From positions 1 to 64,000 of the forward strand of contig NZ_JAUXXE010000078.1 of the NCBI RefSeq assembly GCF_030681155.1: a stretch of 64,000 nucleotides of DNA, written 5' to 3'. The notes beneath the pieces were generated by a model. It was not told the DNA's origin. It did no database searches and worked only from the letters and a program-made list of their open reading frames with translations. Positions 52,253-61,833 of this stretch are shown piece by piece. Every line of letters begins with the position of its first letter. Within the stretch, counting starts at the first letter, position 1. A program made the position numbers and the translations under genes. Source of the DNA: Phenylobacterium sp. (GTDB lineage Bacteria; Pseudomonadota; Alphaproteobacteria; Caulobacterales; Caulobacteraceae).

Positions 52253-54490
52253 ATGAAGGCGCTGCAACGGTACCGTGGACCCGTCGAAGCCGAACAAGCG
52301 ATTATCCACGTCGACTCAGATCCACATGACGAGGCTGCAGATCGGCTCGATCTACAGAAGCTGATCTCGGCCTTCCGGCGGAGACGGGGCGTGTTCTTCC
52401 TCGCCCTGGTGAACTGCATCGCCATCGCGCTGCTGATTACGGCCCACCAGCAGGCGACCTACACCTCCACCGCGCGCCTGATGATCAACAGCCGCGAACA
52501 GCAGGTGACGCCGCGGGATGACCAGAGCGCCCTCTCGGCCCTGCCCAGCACGTCCCCGGCGGTCGACAGCGAGGTCGAGGTCATCGGTTCTCGCGAGCTC
52601 GCGCGGCGGGTGGTCGCGACGTTGGGCCTGGATCGCGATCCGGCTTTCAATCCTGCATTACAGCCGAAAAAAGTGAGCTTCCTCGGTAGGTTATTCGGGA
52701 ATTCTCAGGCCGATCCTTCGGCGCCAAAAGCCACGGGCGACGACCAGGTCATCATCGACAGGCTGCTCGCCGGCTTGTCGGCCCGGCGGGTCGGGGCGAC
52801 CTATGCGATCGACGTTTCTTACACTTCAAGCGATCCTAGGAAGGCGGCGCTGATCGCCGACACCTTCGCCAAGACCTATGTGAGTGAGCAACTCGCGGCC
52901 AAGGCTAGCGCCAATCGCCAGGCCAGCGGCCTGCTCGGGGAGCGTCTGCAGGAATTGCAGCGCCAGGCCGTCGCGGACGCCGCCGCCGTTCAGCAGTACC
53001 GCATACAGAACGATCTGCTCAGCACCTCTGGGGCCACCCTCACCGAGCAGGAGATTTCCACCTACAACCAGCGGGTCGCCGAGGCGCGGGTCGAGGCGGC
53101 CGCCGACCAGGCGCGGTTGAACACGGCGCGCCAGCAACTCGCCACAGGTTCGACCGGCGAGGATGTCGGCGAGGCGCTCGACTCCGGGGTCATCCAGTCC
53201 CTGCGCGGCCAACGGGTCGCCGTCAGCGCCAAGGTGGCCGACATGCAGGGGCGCTACGGCGCCCGGCATCCGGAAATCCTGAAGGCCCAGCGCGAGCTCG
53301 CCGACATCGACGCCCAGATTCAAGGCGAGGTGACGCGGGTCATCTCGAACCTTGAGGCCAAGGCCGAGGTGTCGCGCCAGCGCTTGGCCTCGATCAGCGG
53401 CAGCCTGTCGACGGCGCGCGGAACCCTGACTGACAACAACCGCGCCATGGTGGGCCTGAGCGAGCTTGAACAGAAAGCTGCGGCCTCGCAGGCGCTCTAT
53501 GAGAGCTACCTCAACCAGTACAAGCAAACCAACGCCCAGGAGGGCACCGAGCAGGCCGACAGCCGGTTGATTTCGGAGGCCCGCGTGCCGTCCAAGCCGA
53601 GCAGCCCGAACCTGCTGCTGAACTTGGCGTTCGGAACCTTGCTGGGCGTCGGGGCGGGGTTGCTGGCGGTGATCGGCGCTGAGATGCTGGACTCATCCCT
53701 GACCACCGCCGAGGACGTCGAACGCCGGCTTGGCCTGCGCTATCTCGCGGGCATCCCGCTGCTGTCGTCGCTGAAGGGAGGGCGAGGGCTGTCGCCGACC
53801 AGCGCCATCATCCAGCAGCCGAACTCGGCGTTCTCCGAGGCCTATCGAAATCTGCGCGCCTCGCTGAAGTACGCCACCTTGAGCGGACCGGTGACCGTCA
53901 TCGCCATCACCGCGGCCCTGCCGCAGGAGGGCAAGACGACCACCTCGATCTGCCTGGCGAGATCGGCCGCCTTGCAAGGACAGAAGGTGGTGCTGATCGA
54001 CTGCGATGTGCGCCGTCGCGAACTGAACAAGCTGGTGAAGGGCAGGGCGCACCAAGCTGGCCTGCTGGAGGTGCTGGCCGGGCTCGCGCCGCTGGAGGCC
54101 GCGCTGGTGAAGGATGAGGCGACGGGGGCGATGATCCTGCCGCTGAACGCGTCCGACGCCGGTGGGCAGGACCTGATGGGCGGCGATGCGATGGACTTGC
54201 TGCTCGCCAAGCTGCGGGAGCGGTTCGATCTGGTGATCCTCGACACAACCCCTGTGCTGCCGTTGGCTGACACGCGGATCCTGGCGGCGAAAGTCGATGT
54301 GGTGGTGTTCGTCGCGCGTTGGAGAAAGACCTCGGAGCACGCGGTCCGTGCGGCGCTTCGCCTGCTGCCGGTCGAAGGCGTGGCGGTGGCCGGGGTCGTG
54401 CTCAACCGCATTCATGTGGGCCAGCAGGCGCGCTTCGGCCACGGCGACGCCGCCTACTATTACCGTCAGTACGCCCAATACTACGCGTGA
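52253..54490 (+). CDS. Wzc/GumC-type co-polymerase and tyrosine autokinase
   Basis: A 745-residue inner-membrane protein. A Wzz domain (first TM ~50-68; second TM ~465-487) frames a long periplasmic coiled-coil region (~200-420). The cytosolic BY-kinase has Walker A LPQEGKTTTS (GK ~560), Walker A' VVLIDCDVRR (~580) and Walker B LVILDTTPVL (~660). The C-terminus is a tyrosine cluster (AAYYYRQYAQYYA), the autophosphorylation tail that regulates chain length. ATG 52253 has GAGG upstream. Confidence 0.94.
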   Translation: MKALQRYRGPVEAEQAIIHVDSDPHDEAADRLDLQKLISAFRRRRGVFFLALVNCIAIALLITAHQQATYTSTARLMINSREQQVTPRDDQSALSALPSTSPAVDSEVEVIGSRELARRVVATLGLDRDPAFNPALQPKKVSFLGRLFGNSQADPSAPKATGDDQVIIDRLLAGLSARRVGATYAIDVSYTSSDPRKAALIADTFAKTYVSEQLAAKASANRQASGLLGERLQELQRQAVADAAAVQQYRIQNDLLSTSGATLTEQEISTYNQRVAEARVEAAADQARLNTARQQLATGSTGEDVGEALDSGVIQSLRGQRVAVSAKVADMQGRYGARHPEILKAQRELADIDAQIQGEVTRVISNLEAKAEVSRQRLASISGSLSTARGTLTDNNRAMVGLSELEQKAAASQALYESYLNQYKQTNAQEGTEQADSRLISEARVPSKPSSPNLLLNLAFGTLLGVGAGLLAVIGAEMLDSSLTTAEDVERRLGLRYLAGIPLLSSLKGGRGLSPTSAIIQQPNSAFSEAYRNLRASLKYATLSGPVTVIAITAALPQEGKTTTSICLARSAALQGQKVVLIDCDVRRRELNKLVKGRAHQAGLLEVLAGLAPLEAALVKDEATGAMILPLNASDAGGQDLMGGDAMDLLLAKLRERFDLVILDTTPVLPLADTRILAAKVDVVVFVARWRKTSEHAVRAALRLLPVEGVAVAGVVLNRIHVGQQARFGHGDAAYYYRQYAQYYA

Positions 54491-54505
54491 AGCGCAGCCT
54501 GGGGC

Positions 54506-54709
54506 CTATCGCAGCAGCAGGACCAGCGCGGTCGCCCAGAAGCCGCCGCAGGTCAGCATGATGAAGCACAGCGTGCGACGCGCCGACCAGGCACCGGCGA
54601 CAACCGGGTCACGCGAGGCCTGCGCCACGGCGCCGCGTTTCCGGGCGCCGTCCTTCAATTGGAAAAGAAGCCGCGAGCCTTGCTCTGCTTCCGAACTCGC
54701 CGCCGACAT
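54506..54709 (-). CDS. 67-residue membrane protein inside the polysaccharide locus, opposite strand
   Basis: A small protein starting MSAASSEAEQGSRLLFQLKD, a basic middle (GARKRGAVAQASRD) and one C-terminal TM (CFIMLTCGGFWATALVLLLR). ATG 54709 has GAGGGACGAG just upstream. It sits between the Wzc-like gene and a glycosyltransferase, read in the opposite direction. Tail-anchored topology is likely; function unknown. Confidence 0.62.
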   Translation of the reverse strand: MSAASSEAEQGSRLLFQLKDGARKRGAVAQASRDPVVAGAWSARRTLCFIMLTCGGFWATALVLLLR

Positions 54710-54812
54710 TCTCGTCCCTCGCTTCTGCTGTGGCGACAATAACGTGGCTTACTTAATGGAACACTCGCGCGCGATGTATTCGTTGGTCCGATCTATGGTT
54801 GAGAAGGTCTGA

Positions 54813-55901
54813 ATGCCCGCAAAGCCACGCGTCGCCATCATTCACTACTGGCTTGTCGGGATGCGTGGCGGCGAGCGCGTGCTTGAACGCCTGATCCATC
54901 TGTTCCCGGACGCCGACATCTTCACCCATGTCTACGACCCGAAGGCGATGTCGGCGACGATCCGGGCGCGGCCGGTGCGGACGACCTTCATTCAGCGCCT
55001 GCCGGGGAGCCGCAAGCACTACCAAAAGTATCTGCCGCTGATGCCCATGGCGCTCGAGGAGCTGGATCTGCGGGGCTATGATCTGATCCTCAGCAGCGAG
55101 TCAGGGCCGGCCAAGGGGGTGATCACGCCACCAGACGCCCTGCACGTCTGCTACTGCCACTCGCCGATGCGCTACCTCTGGGATCACTACCAGGACTATC
55201 GCGCCTCAGCGGGCCGACTGACGCGGGCGGCCATGCCCTGGCTCTTCCACGGCTTGCGGCAGTGGGACTTCGCCTCGGCGGCGCGGGTAGATCGGTTCGT
55301 CGCCAATTCAAACTTCATCAAGAGCCGGATCGAGAAGGCCTATCGCCGTGACGCGGTGGTCGTGCATCCGCCGGTCGCGACGCATCTGTTCAAACCGACC
55401 AATGACCTTGAGGAGCGCTATCTCTGGGTCGGGCAAATGACCGCCTACAAACGGGCCGACCTGGCCATGGAGGCGTTCAACAAGCTTGGCCTGCCGTTGT
55501 TGATGGTCGGGGACGGAGAGATGGCGGCCGATATCCGCCGCCGCGCTGGGCCCAACATCACCATCGTGCCGCGCCTCAACTTCGACCAACTGCGGCAGGC
55601 CTATGCACGGTGCCGAGCGTTGATCTTTACCGCCGAGGAAGACTTCGGGATCGTACCGGTGGAGGCCATGGCCTCGGGGCGGCCGGTGCTGGCCTACGAC
55701 GCCGGCGGCGTGCGCGACACGGTGACGGCGGAGGAAAGCGGAATGCTGTTTGAAGCCCAGTCCGCCGACTCGTTGATCGAAGGCGTGCGTCGCCTGGAAG
55801 CCTGGCTGCCGTTGTTCGATCCCGCCGCCGCCGTTCGCAACGCCTCGCGCTTCGCGCCCGAGCGGTTCGACGAAGGCCTGTTAAACGTCATCCGAGGCTG
55901 A
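54813..55901 (+). CDS. Family 4-type glycosyltransferase
   Basis: A 362-residue GT-B enzyme. The N-terminal half has HYWLVGMRGGERVLERL and CYCHSPMRYLWDHYQDY; the C-terminal half has YLWVGQMTAYKRADLAMEAF, then AEEDFGIVPVEAMASGRPVLAYDAGG (E-x7-E, ~277-285), which binds the nucleotide sugar. The YKRAD motif is common in mannosyl and rhamnosyl transferases. GAGAAGG precedes ATG 54813. It starts the plus-strand run that includes the oxidoreductase, Wzy and more transferases. Confidence 0.92.
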   Translation: MPAKPRVAIIHYWLVGMRGGERVLERLIHLFPDADIFTHVYDPKAMSATIRARPVRTTFIQRLPGSRKHYQKYLPLMPMALEELDLRGYDLILSSESGPAKGVITPPDALHVCYCHSPMRYLWDHYQDYRASAGRLTRAAMPWLFHGLRQWDFASAARVDRFVANSNFIKSRIEKAYRRDAVVVHPPVATHLFKPTNDLEERYLWVGQMTAYKRADLAMEAFNKLGLPLLMVGDGEMAADIRRRAGPNITIVPRLNFDQLRQAYARCRALIFTAEEDFGIVPVEAMASGRPVLAYDAGGVRDTVTAEESGMLFEAQSADSLIEGVRRLEAWLPLFDPAAAVRNASRFAPERFDEGLLNVIRG

Positions 55902-55906
55902 CGCGG

Positions 55907-57286
55907 ATGCTTGAACTCGCACCCAACAGGCGCGCGGCGATGTCCTCGACAGGCGCCAATTCGGATGGAACGGCGGGCGGCGAGCCGCCGGTCGTGGTCC
56001 TGGGCGGCGGCGTCAGCGGCTTGGTGGCGGCGGATATCCTGGCGCAGGCCGGCCAACAGGTCGTCATTCTTGAGCCCTACGACCGACTCGGGGGCAATCA
56101 ACGATCCCTGAACATCGGGCCCTACACCTTCGACATCGGCAGCTTCATTTTCTTCGCCGGGAGCCCGTTTTTCCGACGGTTTCCAGGGGCCGAGGCGGTT
56201 TGCCATCCTGCGCAGATCGCGGTCGATCGGGTGACGCCGCAAGGGCGGATCAGCCGCTACCCGTTTTCGATCGTGGACGATCTCGTCCGTCGGGGTCCGA
56301 TCGAAATCGCGCTGACGTTTCTCTCCCTCGGCTACGGGCGCGTCAGGCATAGGCGGCCGGTGAGCGCTGGCTCCTTCGCCCGCTATCATCTGGGCGAACG
56401 GCTCTTCGCGCAGAGCGGCTTGCGGGCCTACATCCAGCGGCTTTGCGGCATCCCGGCTGACGAGGTCGACTATCGGTTCGCCGAGAAGCGGATGAACTGG
56501 ATCGCGCAGGCTGTCAGCGTGGGGCCCCTCACCAACCGGCTGCGCAGGTTCGGCAAGGCTCCGGTGGCGGGGCCGGCGGTGCTCGTCCGACCACGTGACG
56601 GTTTCGAGCGGTTGTTCGATCAGGTCGGGGCTCAGCTTCGGGCCGGCGGCGTCCAGATCCATCTCGGTAGTACGCTGCAGAAGATCGAGGCGCAGGGCGG
56701 CGGCTTCGTGGTCACCACGTCGCGCGGCGTCTTCGCCGCATCTAGGATCATCTCCAGCTTGCCGCTGACCGTAACGGCTGACGCCTGCGGGATCGAAACC
56801 GGCGAACAGATCCGCTCTCTGCCGTTGCTCAGCCTGTTCGTAGCGTTCACCGGCGACCTCGGCTTCAAGTCGGAAGTTCTCTATAATTTCAGTGATATAG
56901 GATCTTGGAAGCGCCTGACCGTTCACTCGCGCATCTACGGCCGTGCCGATGATCGCGACTATCTGTCGGTCGAGGTGCCGCTCGCCCTTGGTCCCAGCGA
57001 CGCCAACGCGGAGTTCACGGCGTTCCTGGCGTTCATGGAGGATCACGGCCTGATGACTGGCGAGGCCGAACTCGTCGGCCACGAACTGACCGATTTCGCC
57101 TATCCCACCTATGCCCACGGCTCCATCGACGCCTCTGAGGCGCTGATCGATCAGATCGAGCAGACCGGGGTGGAGATGCTGGGGCGGCAGGGGCGCTTCG
57201 ACTACATCCCGACCGCGAGCAAGGCGACCCAACTGGTCGCTGAGCGTCTGGCGCAGGTTCCAATTGATCCGGTCCGGCGCCCATGA
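55907..57286 (+). CDS. FAD-dependent oxidoreductase (amine oxidase/mutase-like)
   Basis: A 459-residue protein starting just after the glycosyltransferase. The dinucleotide motif GGGVSGLVAADILAQAGQQVVILE (~34-57) and GGNQRS are typical of protoporphyrinogen-oxidase-like flavoproteins. UDP-galactopyranose mutase belongs to the same superfamily, so a sugar-nucleotide role is possible, but I did not see the mutase-specific set. ATG 55907 has GAGG upstream; ATG 55940 is an alternative. Confidence 0.85.
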   Translation: MLELAPNRRAAMSSTGANSDGTAGGEPPVVVLGGGVSGLVAADILAQAGQQVVILEPYDRLGGNQRSLNIGPYTFDIGSFIFFAGSPFFRRFPGAEAVCHPAQIAVDRVTPQGRISRYPFSIVDDLVRRGPIEIALTFLSLGYGRVRHRRPVSAGSFARYHLGERLFAQSGLRAYIQRLCGIPADEVDYRFAEKRMNWIAQAVSVGPLTNRLRRFGKAPVAGPAVLVRPRDGFERLFDQVGAQLRAGGVQIHLGSTLQKIEAQGGGFVVTTSRGVFAASRIISSLPLTVTADACGIETGEQIRSLPLLSLFVAFTGDLGFKSEVLYNFSDIGSWKRLTVHSRIYGRADDRDYLSVEVPLALGPSDANAEFTAFLAFMEDHGLMTGEAELVGHELTDFAYPTYAHGSIDASEALIDQIEQTGVEMLGRQGRFDYIPTASKATQLVAERLAQVPIDPVRRP

Positions 57287-57297
57287 CTGCGGCGCCC

Positions 57298-57388
57298 GGC
57301 GCCTAGGGATGCGGCGGATCACCATCCCTGGCGGATGGGTTGGTCTAGCGGTGGGATAGTTTTGGTTCGCCCGATGGGCGGCGCCTAG
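57298..57388. repeat. Direct repeat GGCGCCTAG flanking the gap before wzy
   Basis: Two copies of GGCGCCTAG (57298-57306 and 57380-57388) in a 149-bp gap. The gap is large for this compact operon, so an internal promoter may lie here. Confidence 0.3.
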
Positions 57389-57435
57389 AATTTGGGCCAA
57401 CCGCCGTCCGGTGGGCCGCACTGAAAGGATCCCTT

Positions 57436-58890
57436 GTGGTCCCTACACTGTTCGGGCTGATTTCGATCGTCATCGGGCTGGCGTTGCTGGTGCGCGGTAC
57501 GTCGCTCGACCTGCTGCGGTTCATGATGTTCTCGACCCTGTTCAGCGGGTCCGCGGCGATCATCATGACGGCGCTTGGCGGCTCGTCGATCTCGCCGGCT
57601 CACCTGGCCATGGTGTTTCTGGTCGCCCGGATCCTGCTGCCCGGCTCGGGGGAATACGCCCGCATAGGTCCGGCCCTGAGCGCCAACGCCTTCCTGGCGG
57701 TCTACGCCGTCTATGGCGCGGCCTCAGCCTTCATCCTGCCGCGGATCTTCGAGGGGCAGATGTACGTCTCGCCGCTGCGGCCGATCACGGTGAAGAGCCT
57801 GTTCGACACCGTGCCGTTGGTCTTCACCAACCAGAACGTGACGACAGCCGTCTACATGCTGGGCACGTTGCTCAGCGGGATCTGCGCCACCATCGTCGCG
57901 CATCGGCCGGACTCCTCGCGCAAGATCGTGCGGGCGGCCTGCATCATCGCCTGGGCGCACGCCACGTTCGGCGTGCTGGGCGTCGTCCTGACCAATCTCG
58001 GCCATGGCGAACTGCTGAACCTCTTCCGCAACGGCAGCTATGGCCAGCTTGAGCAGAGCTACAACGGCATGGTTCGCATCTCGGGGATATTCCCCGAGGC
58101 CTCGTATTACGCGTCCTACGCCTTCATCTGGTTCGTCTTCGTGTTCGAGTGCTGGATGCGGGACGTTCAGCCCCGGCGGACCGGGCCAGCGGCGATAGCC
58201 CTGCTGCTCATCCTGATCTTCTCGACCTCGGGCTCCGCCTATCTGAGCCTTGGAGTCTACGGCGCGCTGTTGGTCCTGCGCCTGCTGGTGCTTCGCCAAC
58301 AGCTCAGTCCGTTCAAGATGGTCGCGATCCTCGTCGGCCTTGTGGCGGCGCTGCTAGCGGCGATGGGGACGGTCCTGCTGGTTCCGCACCTCGCAGACCA
58401 GTTGGCCGACATGTTCCAGCATATGACGATGGACAAGGCCGACAGCGTCTCGGGACGGCAGCGGTCCTTCTGGGCGATGCAAGGGCTGGAGGCGTTCGTC
58501 GCCTCCTATGGCCTGGGGATCGGCGCCGGCAGCTTCCGGTCTTCGAGCCTGTTCACGGCGATGCTGGGATCGATGGGCGTGGTTGGCGTCGTCGCCTTCC
58601 TCGGCCATCTGGTGCGGGTTTTCAAACCCATGCGGGCCAGCACCTATGGTTCGCCGAAGGATGAGCGCATGGCGGCGGGCTCGGCGGCGAGCTGGACCGT
58701 GCTCTGCATGATGATCCCCGCAGCCATCGGCGCAGCCTCGCCCGATCCTGGGGTCAATTTTGCGATCATGGGCGGCTTGGCCCTCGAATGGCGCCGGCGG
58801 AGGAGCGAGGTCCCCGCGGCCCGCCAAGTCAGACCCGCGCCGTATCGTCCGCCAACCCGCCCGCAGGTTCGTAGTAGGAGTTTGTATTGA
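57436..58890 (+). CDS. O-antigen-polymerase-like Wzy
   Basis: A 484-residue polytopic protein with ~11-12 spans. A large loop (FPEASYYASYAFIWF region) and the GRQRSFWAMQGLEAF ... YGLGIGAGSFRSSSL motif near ~345-375 fit Wzy/WaaL. It would polymerise repeat units in the periplasm. GTG 57436 has AAAGGA upstream. The stop overlaps the next TTG start (TTGA). Confidence 0.88.
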   Translation: MVPTLFGLISIVIGLALLVRGTSLDLLRFMMFSTLFSGSAAIIMTALGGSSISPAHLAMVFLVARILLPGSGEYARIGPALSANAFLAVYAVYGAASAFILPRIFEGQMYVSPLRPITVKSLFDTVPLVFTNQNVTTAVYMLGTLLSGICATIVAHRPDSSRKIVRAACIIAWAHATFGVLGVVLTNLGHGELLNLFRNGSYGQLEQSYNGMVRISGIFPEASYYASYAFIWFVFVFECWMRDVQPRRTGPAAIALLLILIFSTSGSAYLSLGVYGALLVLRLLVLRQQLSPFKMVAILVGLVAALLAAMGTVLLVPHLADQLADMFQHMTMDKADSVSGRQRSFWAMQGLEAFVASYGLGIGAGSFRSSSLFTAMLGSMGVVGVVAFLGHLVRVFKPMRASTYGSPKDERMAAGSAASWTVLCMMIPAAIGAASPDPGVNFAIMGGLALEWRRRRSEVPAARQVRPAPYRPPTRPQVRSRSLY

Positions 58891-59753
58891 AGCTGTTTGT
58901 AGTCGTCGCCACGGTTGGGCGGGCCGAGCTCGCCGCGCGGACCATCGCCCGCCTCGCAGACCAGACCCGGCCCCCGGATGGCGTGATGGTGGTCGGCGCC
59001 TTGCCGCAGGATGTTGCGGGCATCGAGGCCGGGCCTCTGCCCCTGCGGGTGGAGCTCGCCAAGAAGGGCTCGTGCAGCCAGAGGAACCATGCGCTGAACG
59101 CGATCGAGGATGACTGCGACCTGATCGCCATCTTCGACGACGACTTTGTTCCGGCAGCGGACTTCCTGGAACAGGCGCAGGCCTTCTTCGCTGGTCGGCC
59201 AGACGTCGTCGGGGTGAACGGGCTGCTGTTGGCGGACGGCGCGCGCGGGCCCGGCATCTCCTTCGAGGAGGCCTGCCGCCTGGTGTCGGCCGAGCGCGGC
59301 GGCGACGAGAGCGAACAGCCGCTGGAAGCGCTGTACGGCTGCAACATGGTCCTGCGGAGCAGCGCGATCCGCGGCCTGCGGTTTGACGAGAACCTGCCGC
59401 TCTACGGATGGCAGGAGGATATCGATTTCACCTTCCAGCTAAAAGCCAAGGGCAAGCTGCTGCGGGTCGGCAGGCTGGCGGGGGTTCACATGGGCATCAA
59501 GTCCGGCAGGACGCCCGGCAAGAAGCTCGGCTACTCGCAGATCGCAAATCCCCTCTACCTGCTCAGGAAGCGGACCATCCCGCCGAAGCTCGCCATCAAG
59601 CTGCTGATCAAGGGGCCGCTCGCCAATCTGCTGCGGGTGTTCAAGCCAGAGCCCTATATCGATCGCCGTGGCCGGCTGCAGGGCAACCTGCTGGCGCTGG
59701 GCGACCTTGTCGCCGGCCGCATCGATCCGCGACGGATCGTGGATCTCACATGA
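58887..59753 (+). CDS. GT-2 family glycosyltransferase
   Basis: A 288-residue GT-A enzyme. The start TTG 58887 has AGGAG six bases upstream and overlaps the Wzy stop. Motifs are VVVATVGRAELAARTI, KGSCSQRNHALNAI, FDDDFVP (DxD, ~89) and a WQEDIDFTFQLKAKG acceptor/catalytic segment. The soluble, basic C-terminus (IKLLIKGPLANLLRVFK) may touch the membrane. Confidence 0.9.
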   Translation: MKLFVVVATVGRAELAARTIARLADQTRPPDGVMVVGALPQDVAGIEAGPLPLRVELAKKGSCSQRNHALNAIEDDCDLIAIFDDDFVPAADFLEQAQAFFAGRPDVVGVNGLLLADGARGPGISFEEACRLVSAERGGDESEQPLEALYGCNMVLRSSAIRGLRFDENLPLYGWQEDIDFTFQLKAKGKLLRVGRLAGVHMGIKSGRTPGKKLGYSQIANPLYLLRKRTIPPKLAIKLLIKGPLANLLRVFKPEPYIDRRGRLQGNLLALGDLVAGRIDPRRIVDLT

Positions 59754-60847
59754 GCGGCCAGATGAGGCCGATCTACTTCAACGGCAAGTTCTATGCGGGC
59801 GGCCTCAACGGGGTCCACCGGGTGGCGGACCGTCTGATACGCGAGCTCGACGAAATCCTGGGCGAGATGCCGTCGGCCGAACGGCCTGAAGTGACGCTCC
59901 TGGCTCCCCAGAACCGCAAGTGGGGGCCGGTTCTTCACAACATCAAGTTGGTTGAGGAGCCTCGGGGCCAGAGCCAGCTCTGGGAGCAGTTCGTGCTGCC
60001 GCGTCGCGCCCGCGGCGGCCTGCTCGTCAACCTCTGCAACCTCGCCCCGGTGCTGCATCCCAACAAGCTGCTGATGTTGCATGACGCCCAGTTTCTGTTC
60101 CCCGACAGTTCCTACCCGGCCCGGCTGAGATGGGGCTACCGGCTGCTGACGCCGCTGATGGCGCGGACGTCCAGGCAGGTGCTGACCGTCTCGTCCTATT
60201 CGCGACAGATGTTGGACCTGTGCGGCGTGTCGCCCCGGGCGCGAACTAGCGTCCTGCACAATGGGGCCGATCACATCCTCGATACGCTGGCCGACGCGGG
60301 TGTCGTCGAGCGGCTGGGCCTGCGGACGGGGCGGTTCGTCGTGCACATCGCCAGCCCCAAGGCCTACAAAAACAGCGCCGTGGTCTTCGAGGCTTTCGCG
60401 GGTGCGGAACTGCCGGACCTCGATCTGGTGCTGGTGGGACCGGGGCGGGAGGATCTGCGGCGACAGGGGTTGGAAGCGCCTTCGCGGGCGATCTTCGCTG
60501 GGCCGATCAACGACGCGGCTTTGCGGGGTCTCTATGAGGGCGCGCTATGCTTGGCCTTCCCCTCGCGGACCGAAGGCTTTGGCCTGCCGCCGATCGAGGC
60601 CATGGCGTGCGGGTGTCCAGCGGTGGTGTCGGCGGGCGGAGCTATTCCTGAGGTCTGCCGCGATGCGACCCTTTATGGCGACGTCGATGAGCCCGCCAGT
60701 TGGAGCGCAGCCTTCCAGCGACTGGCCGATGAGCCGGAGCTGCGCGCGGCCAAGATCGCCGAGGGCCTAAGCCGGGCCGGCGATTTCACCTGGAAGGCCA
60801 GCGGGCGACGGCTGGCTGATCTCCTGATGGCGGCGGCTAGGACCTAG
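59750..60847 (+). CDS. GT-B glycosyltransferase (family 4)
   Basis: A 365-residue GT-4 protein. ATG 59750 overlaps the previous stop (ATGA). Motifs are YAGGLNGVHRVADRLIREL at the N-terminus, SYSRQMLDLCGV in the middle and FPSRTEGFGLPPIEAMACGCPAVVSAGGAIPEV (~265-300) with the E-x7-E pair. The last gene of the plus-strand run; it overlaps the convergent GT-2 gene by 11 bases. Confidence 0.92.
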   Translation: MSGQMRPIYFNGKFYAGGLNGVHRVADRLIRELDEILGEMPSAERPEVTLLAPQNRKWGPVLHNIKLVEEPRGQSQLWEQFVLPRRARGGLLVNLCNLAPVLHPNKLLMLHDAQFLFPDSSYPARLRWGYRLLTPLMARTSRQVLTVSSYSRQMLDLCGVSPRARTSVLHNGADHILDTLADAGVVERLGLRTGRFVVHIASPKAYKNSAVVFEAFAGAELPDLDLVLVGPGREDLRRQGLEAPSRAIFAGPINDAALRGLYEGALCLAFPSRTEGFGLPPIEAMACGCPAVVSAGGAIPEVCRDATLYGDVDEPASWSAAFQRLADEPELRAAKIAEGLSRAGDFTWKASGRRLADLLMAAART

Positions 60848-61832
60848 CGGCGTCCGGCGTCGCCAGGACCGGGGAGTGGGACCTCCGCCGGCGTTTCGCA
60901 TCGCGAACCACACTGGCCACCAGCGAGCCGGCGATCCGTGTCCGCAGGCCCCAATAGCGCGGGCAGACCAGGGTTTCTGGCCGCAGGGTTGTGGCGTCGC
61001 CCAACAATTGGGGCAGCAGTCTCGCGGCCTTGGTCCGGTCGACGCCGAGATAGCGCCGCCAGATACGCAGGCGGATGTAGGGCTCCAGCAGCCAGTTCGG
61101 GAACTCAGGAGCAGGGGCCTTGTCGGCGATGATCGCATCCACCTCGGCCAATGCGGCGCTGCGTTCTTGTGCTTCAAGGTGCTTCAGCGAGATCGCGCCC
61201 TCGTGCCGACGATAGATCAGCAGCTCCTTGTCCGGATTATCGATCCCGCCCAGCTTTGAGAGCCTGATGAACAGGTCGTAGTCCTCGGCGTGGGGGAAGG
61301 CCGCGCGATAGCCGCCGATGGCCTGCAAAGCCTCGCGCCGGACCGTGATCAGCGGATGCATGGAGACCGCGATCTTGGGCGGAAAGGCTGAGAGATCGGT
61401 CCGCAGATGACGGCCCCCGGTGGTGCGTCCGCCGATCGAACCGTCCGATTTCAGCGACCGCGCGACCCCCCCGACCAGCACGCAGCCAAGATGGGCGTCG
61501 AGATAGTCCAACTGGAACTGAAAGCGATCGGGCAGGGCGATGTCGTCGGCGTCCATGCGCGCCACGTACTCGCCCCGACACACCGCCAGGCCGGTGTTGA
61601 GCGCAGCGACGATGCCGCCGTTCTCGCGTCGCACAACTCGGATGCGGCCGTCTTCGGCGGCCAGGGCGGCCAGGATCTGGGGGGATGAATCGCTGCTGCC
61701 GTCGTCGACGATCACCAGTTCGAAATCGCGATAGGTCTGGGAGAGGATCGACCGAACCGCCTCGGCCAGGAACTCCTCGCCGTTGTAGACGGGCAGCAAG
61801 CAGGAAATCCGGGGGGCGGCGGGCGTCTGCAT
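60837..61832 (-). CDS. GT-2 family glycosyltransferase
   Basis: A 331-residue enzyme. ISCLLPVYNGEEFLAEAVRSIL starts the GT-A fold; VIVDDGSSDSS and ARMDADDIALPDRF (DxD ~96) bind donor and metal; FPHAEDYDLFIRLS is the catalytic segment. ATG 61832 starts one base after the pyruvyl transferase stop. The family often adds glucose or galactose. Confidence 0.92.
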   Translation of the reverse strand: MQTPAAPRISCLLPVYNGEEFLAEAVRSILSQTYRDFELVIVDDGSSDSSPQILAALAAEDGRIRVVRRENGGIVAALNTGLAVCRGEYVARMDADDIALPDRFQFQLDYLDAHLGCVLVGGVARSLKSDGSIGGRTTGGRHLRTDLSAFPPKIAVSMHPLITVRREALQAIGGYRAAFPHAEDYDLFIRLSKLGGIDNPDKELLIYRRHEGAISLKHLEAQERSAALAEVDAIIADKAPAPEFPNWLLEPYIRLRIWRRYLGVDRTKAARLLPQLLGDATTLRPETLVCPRYWGLRTRIAGSLVASVVRDAKRRRRSHSPVLATPDAARS

Positions 61833-61833
61833 T

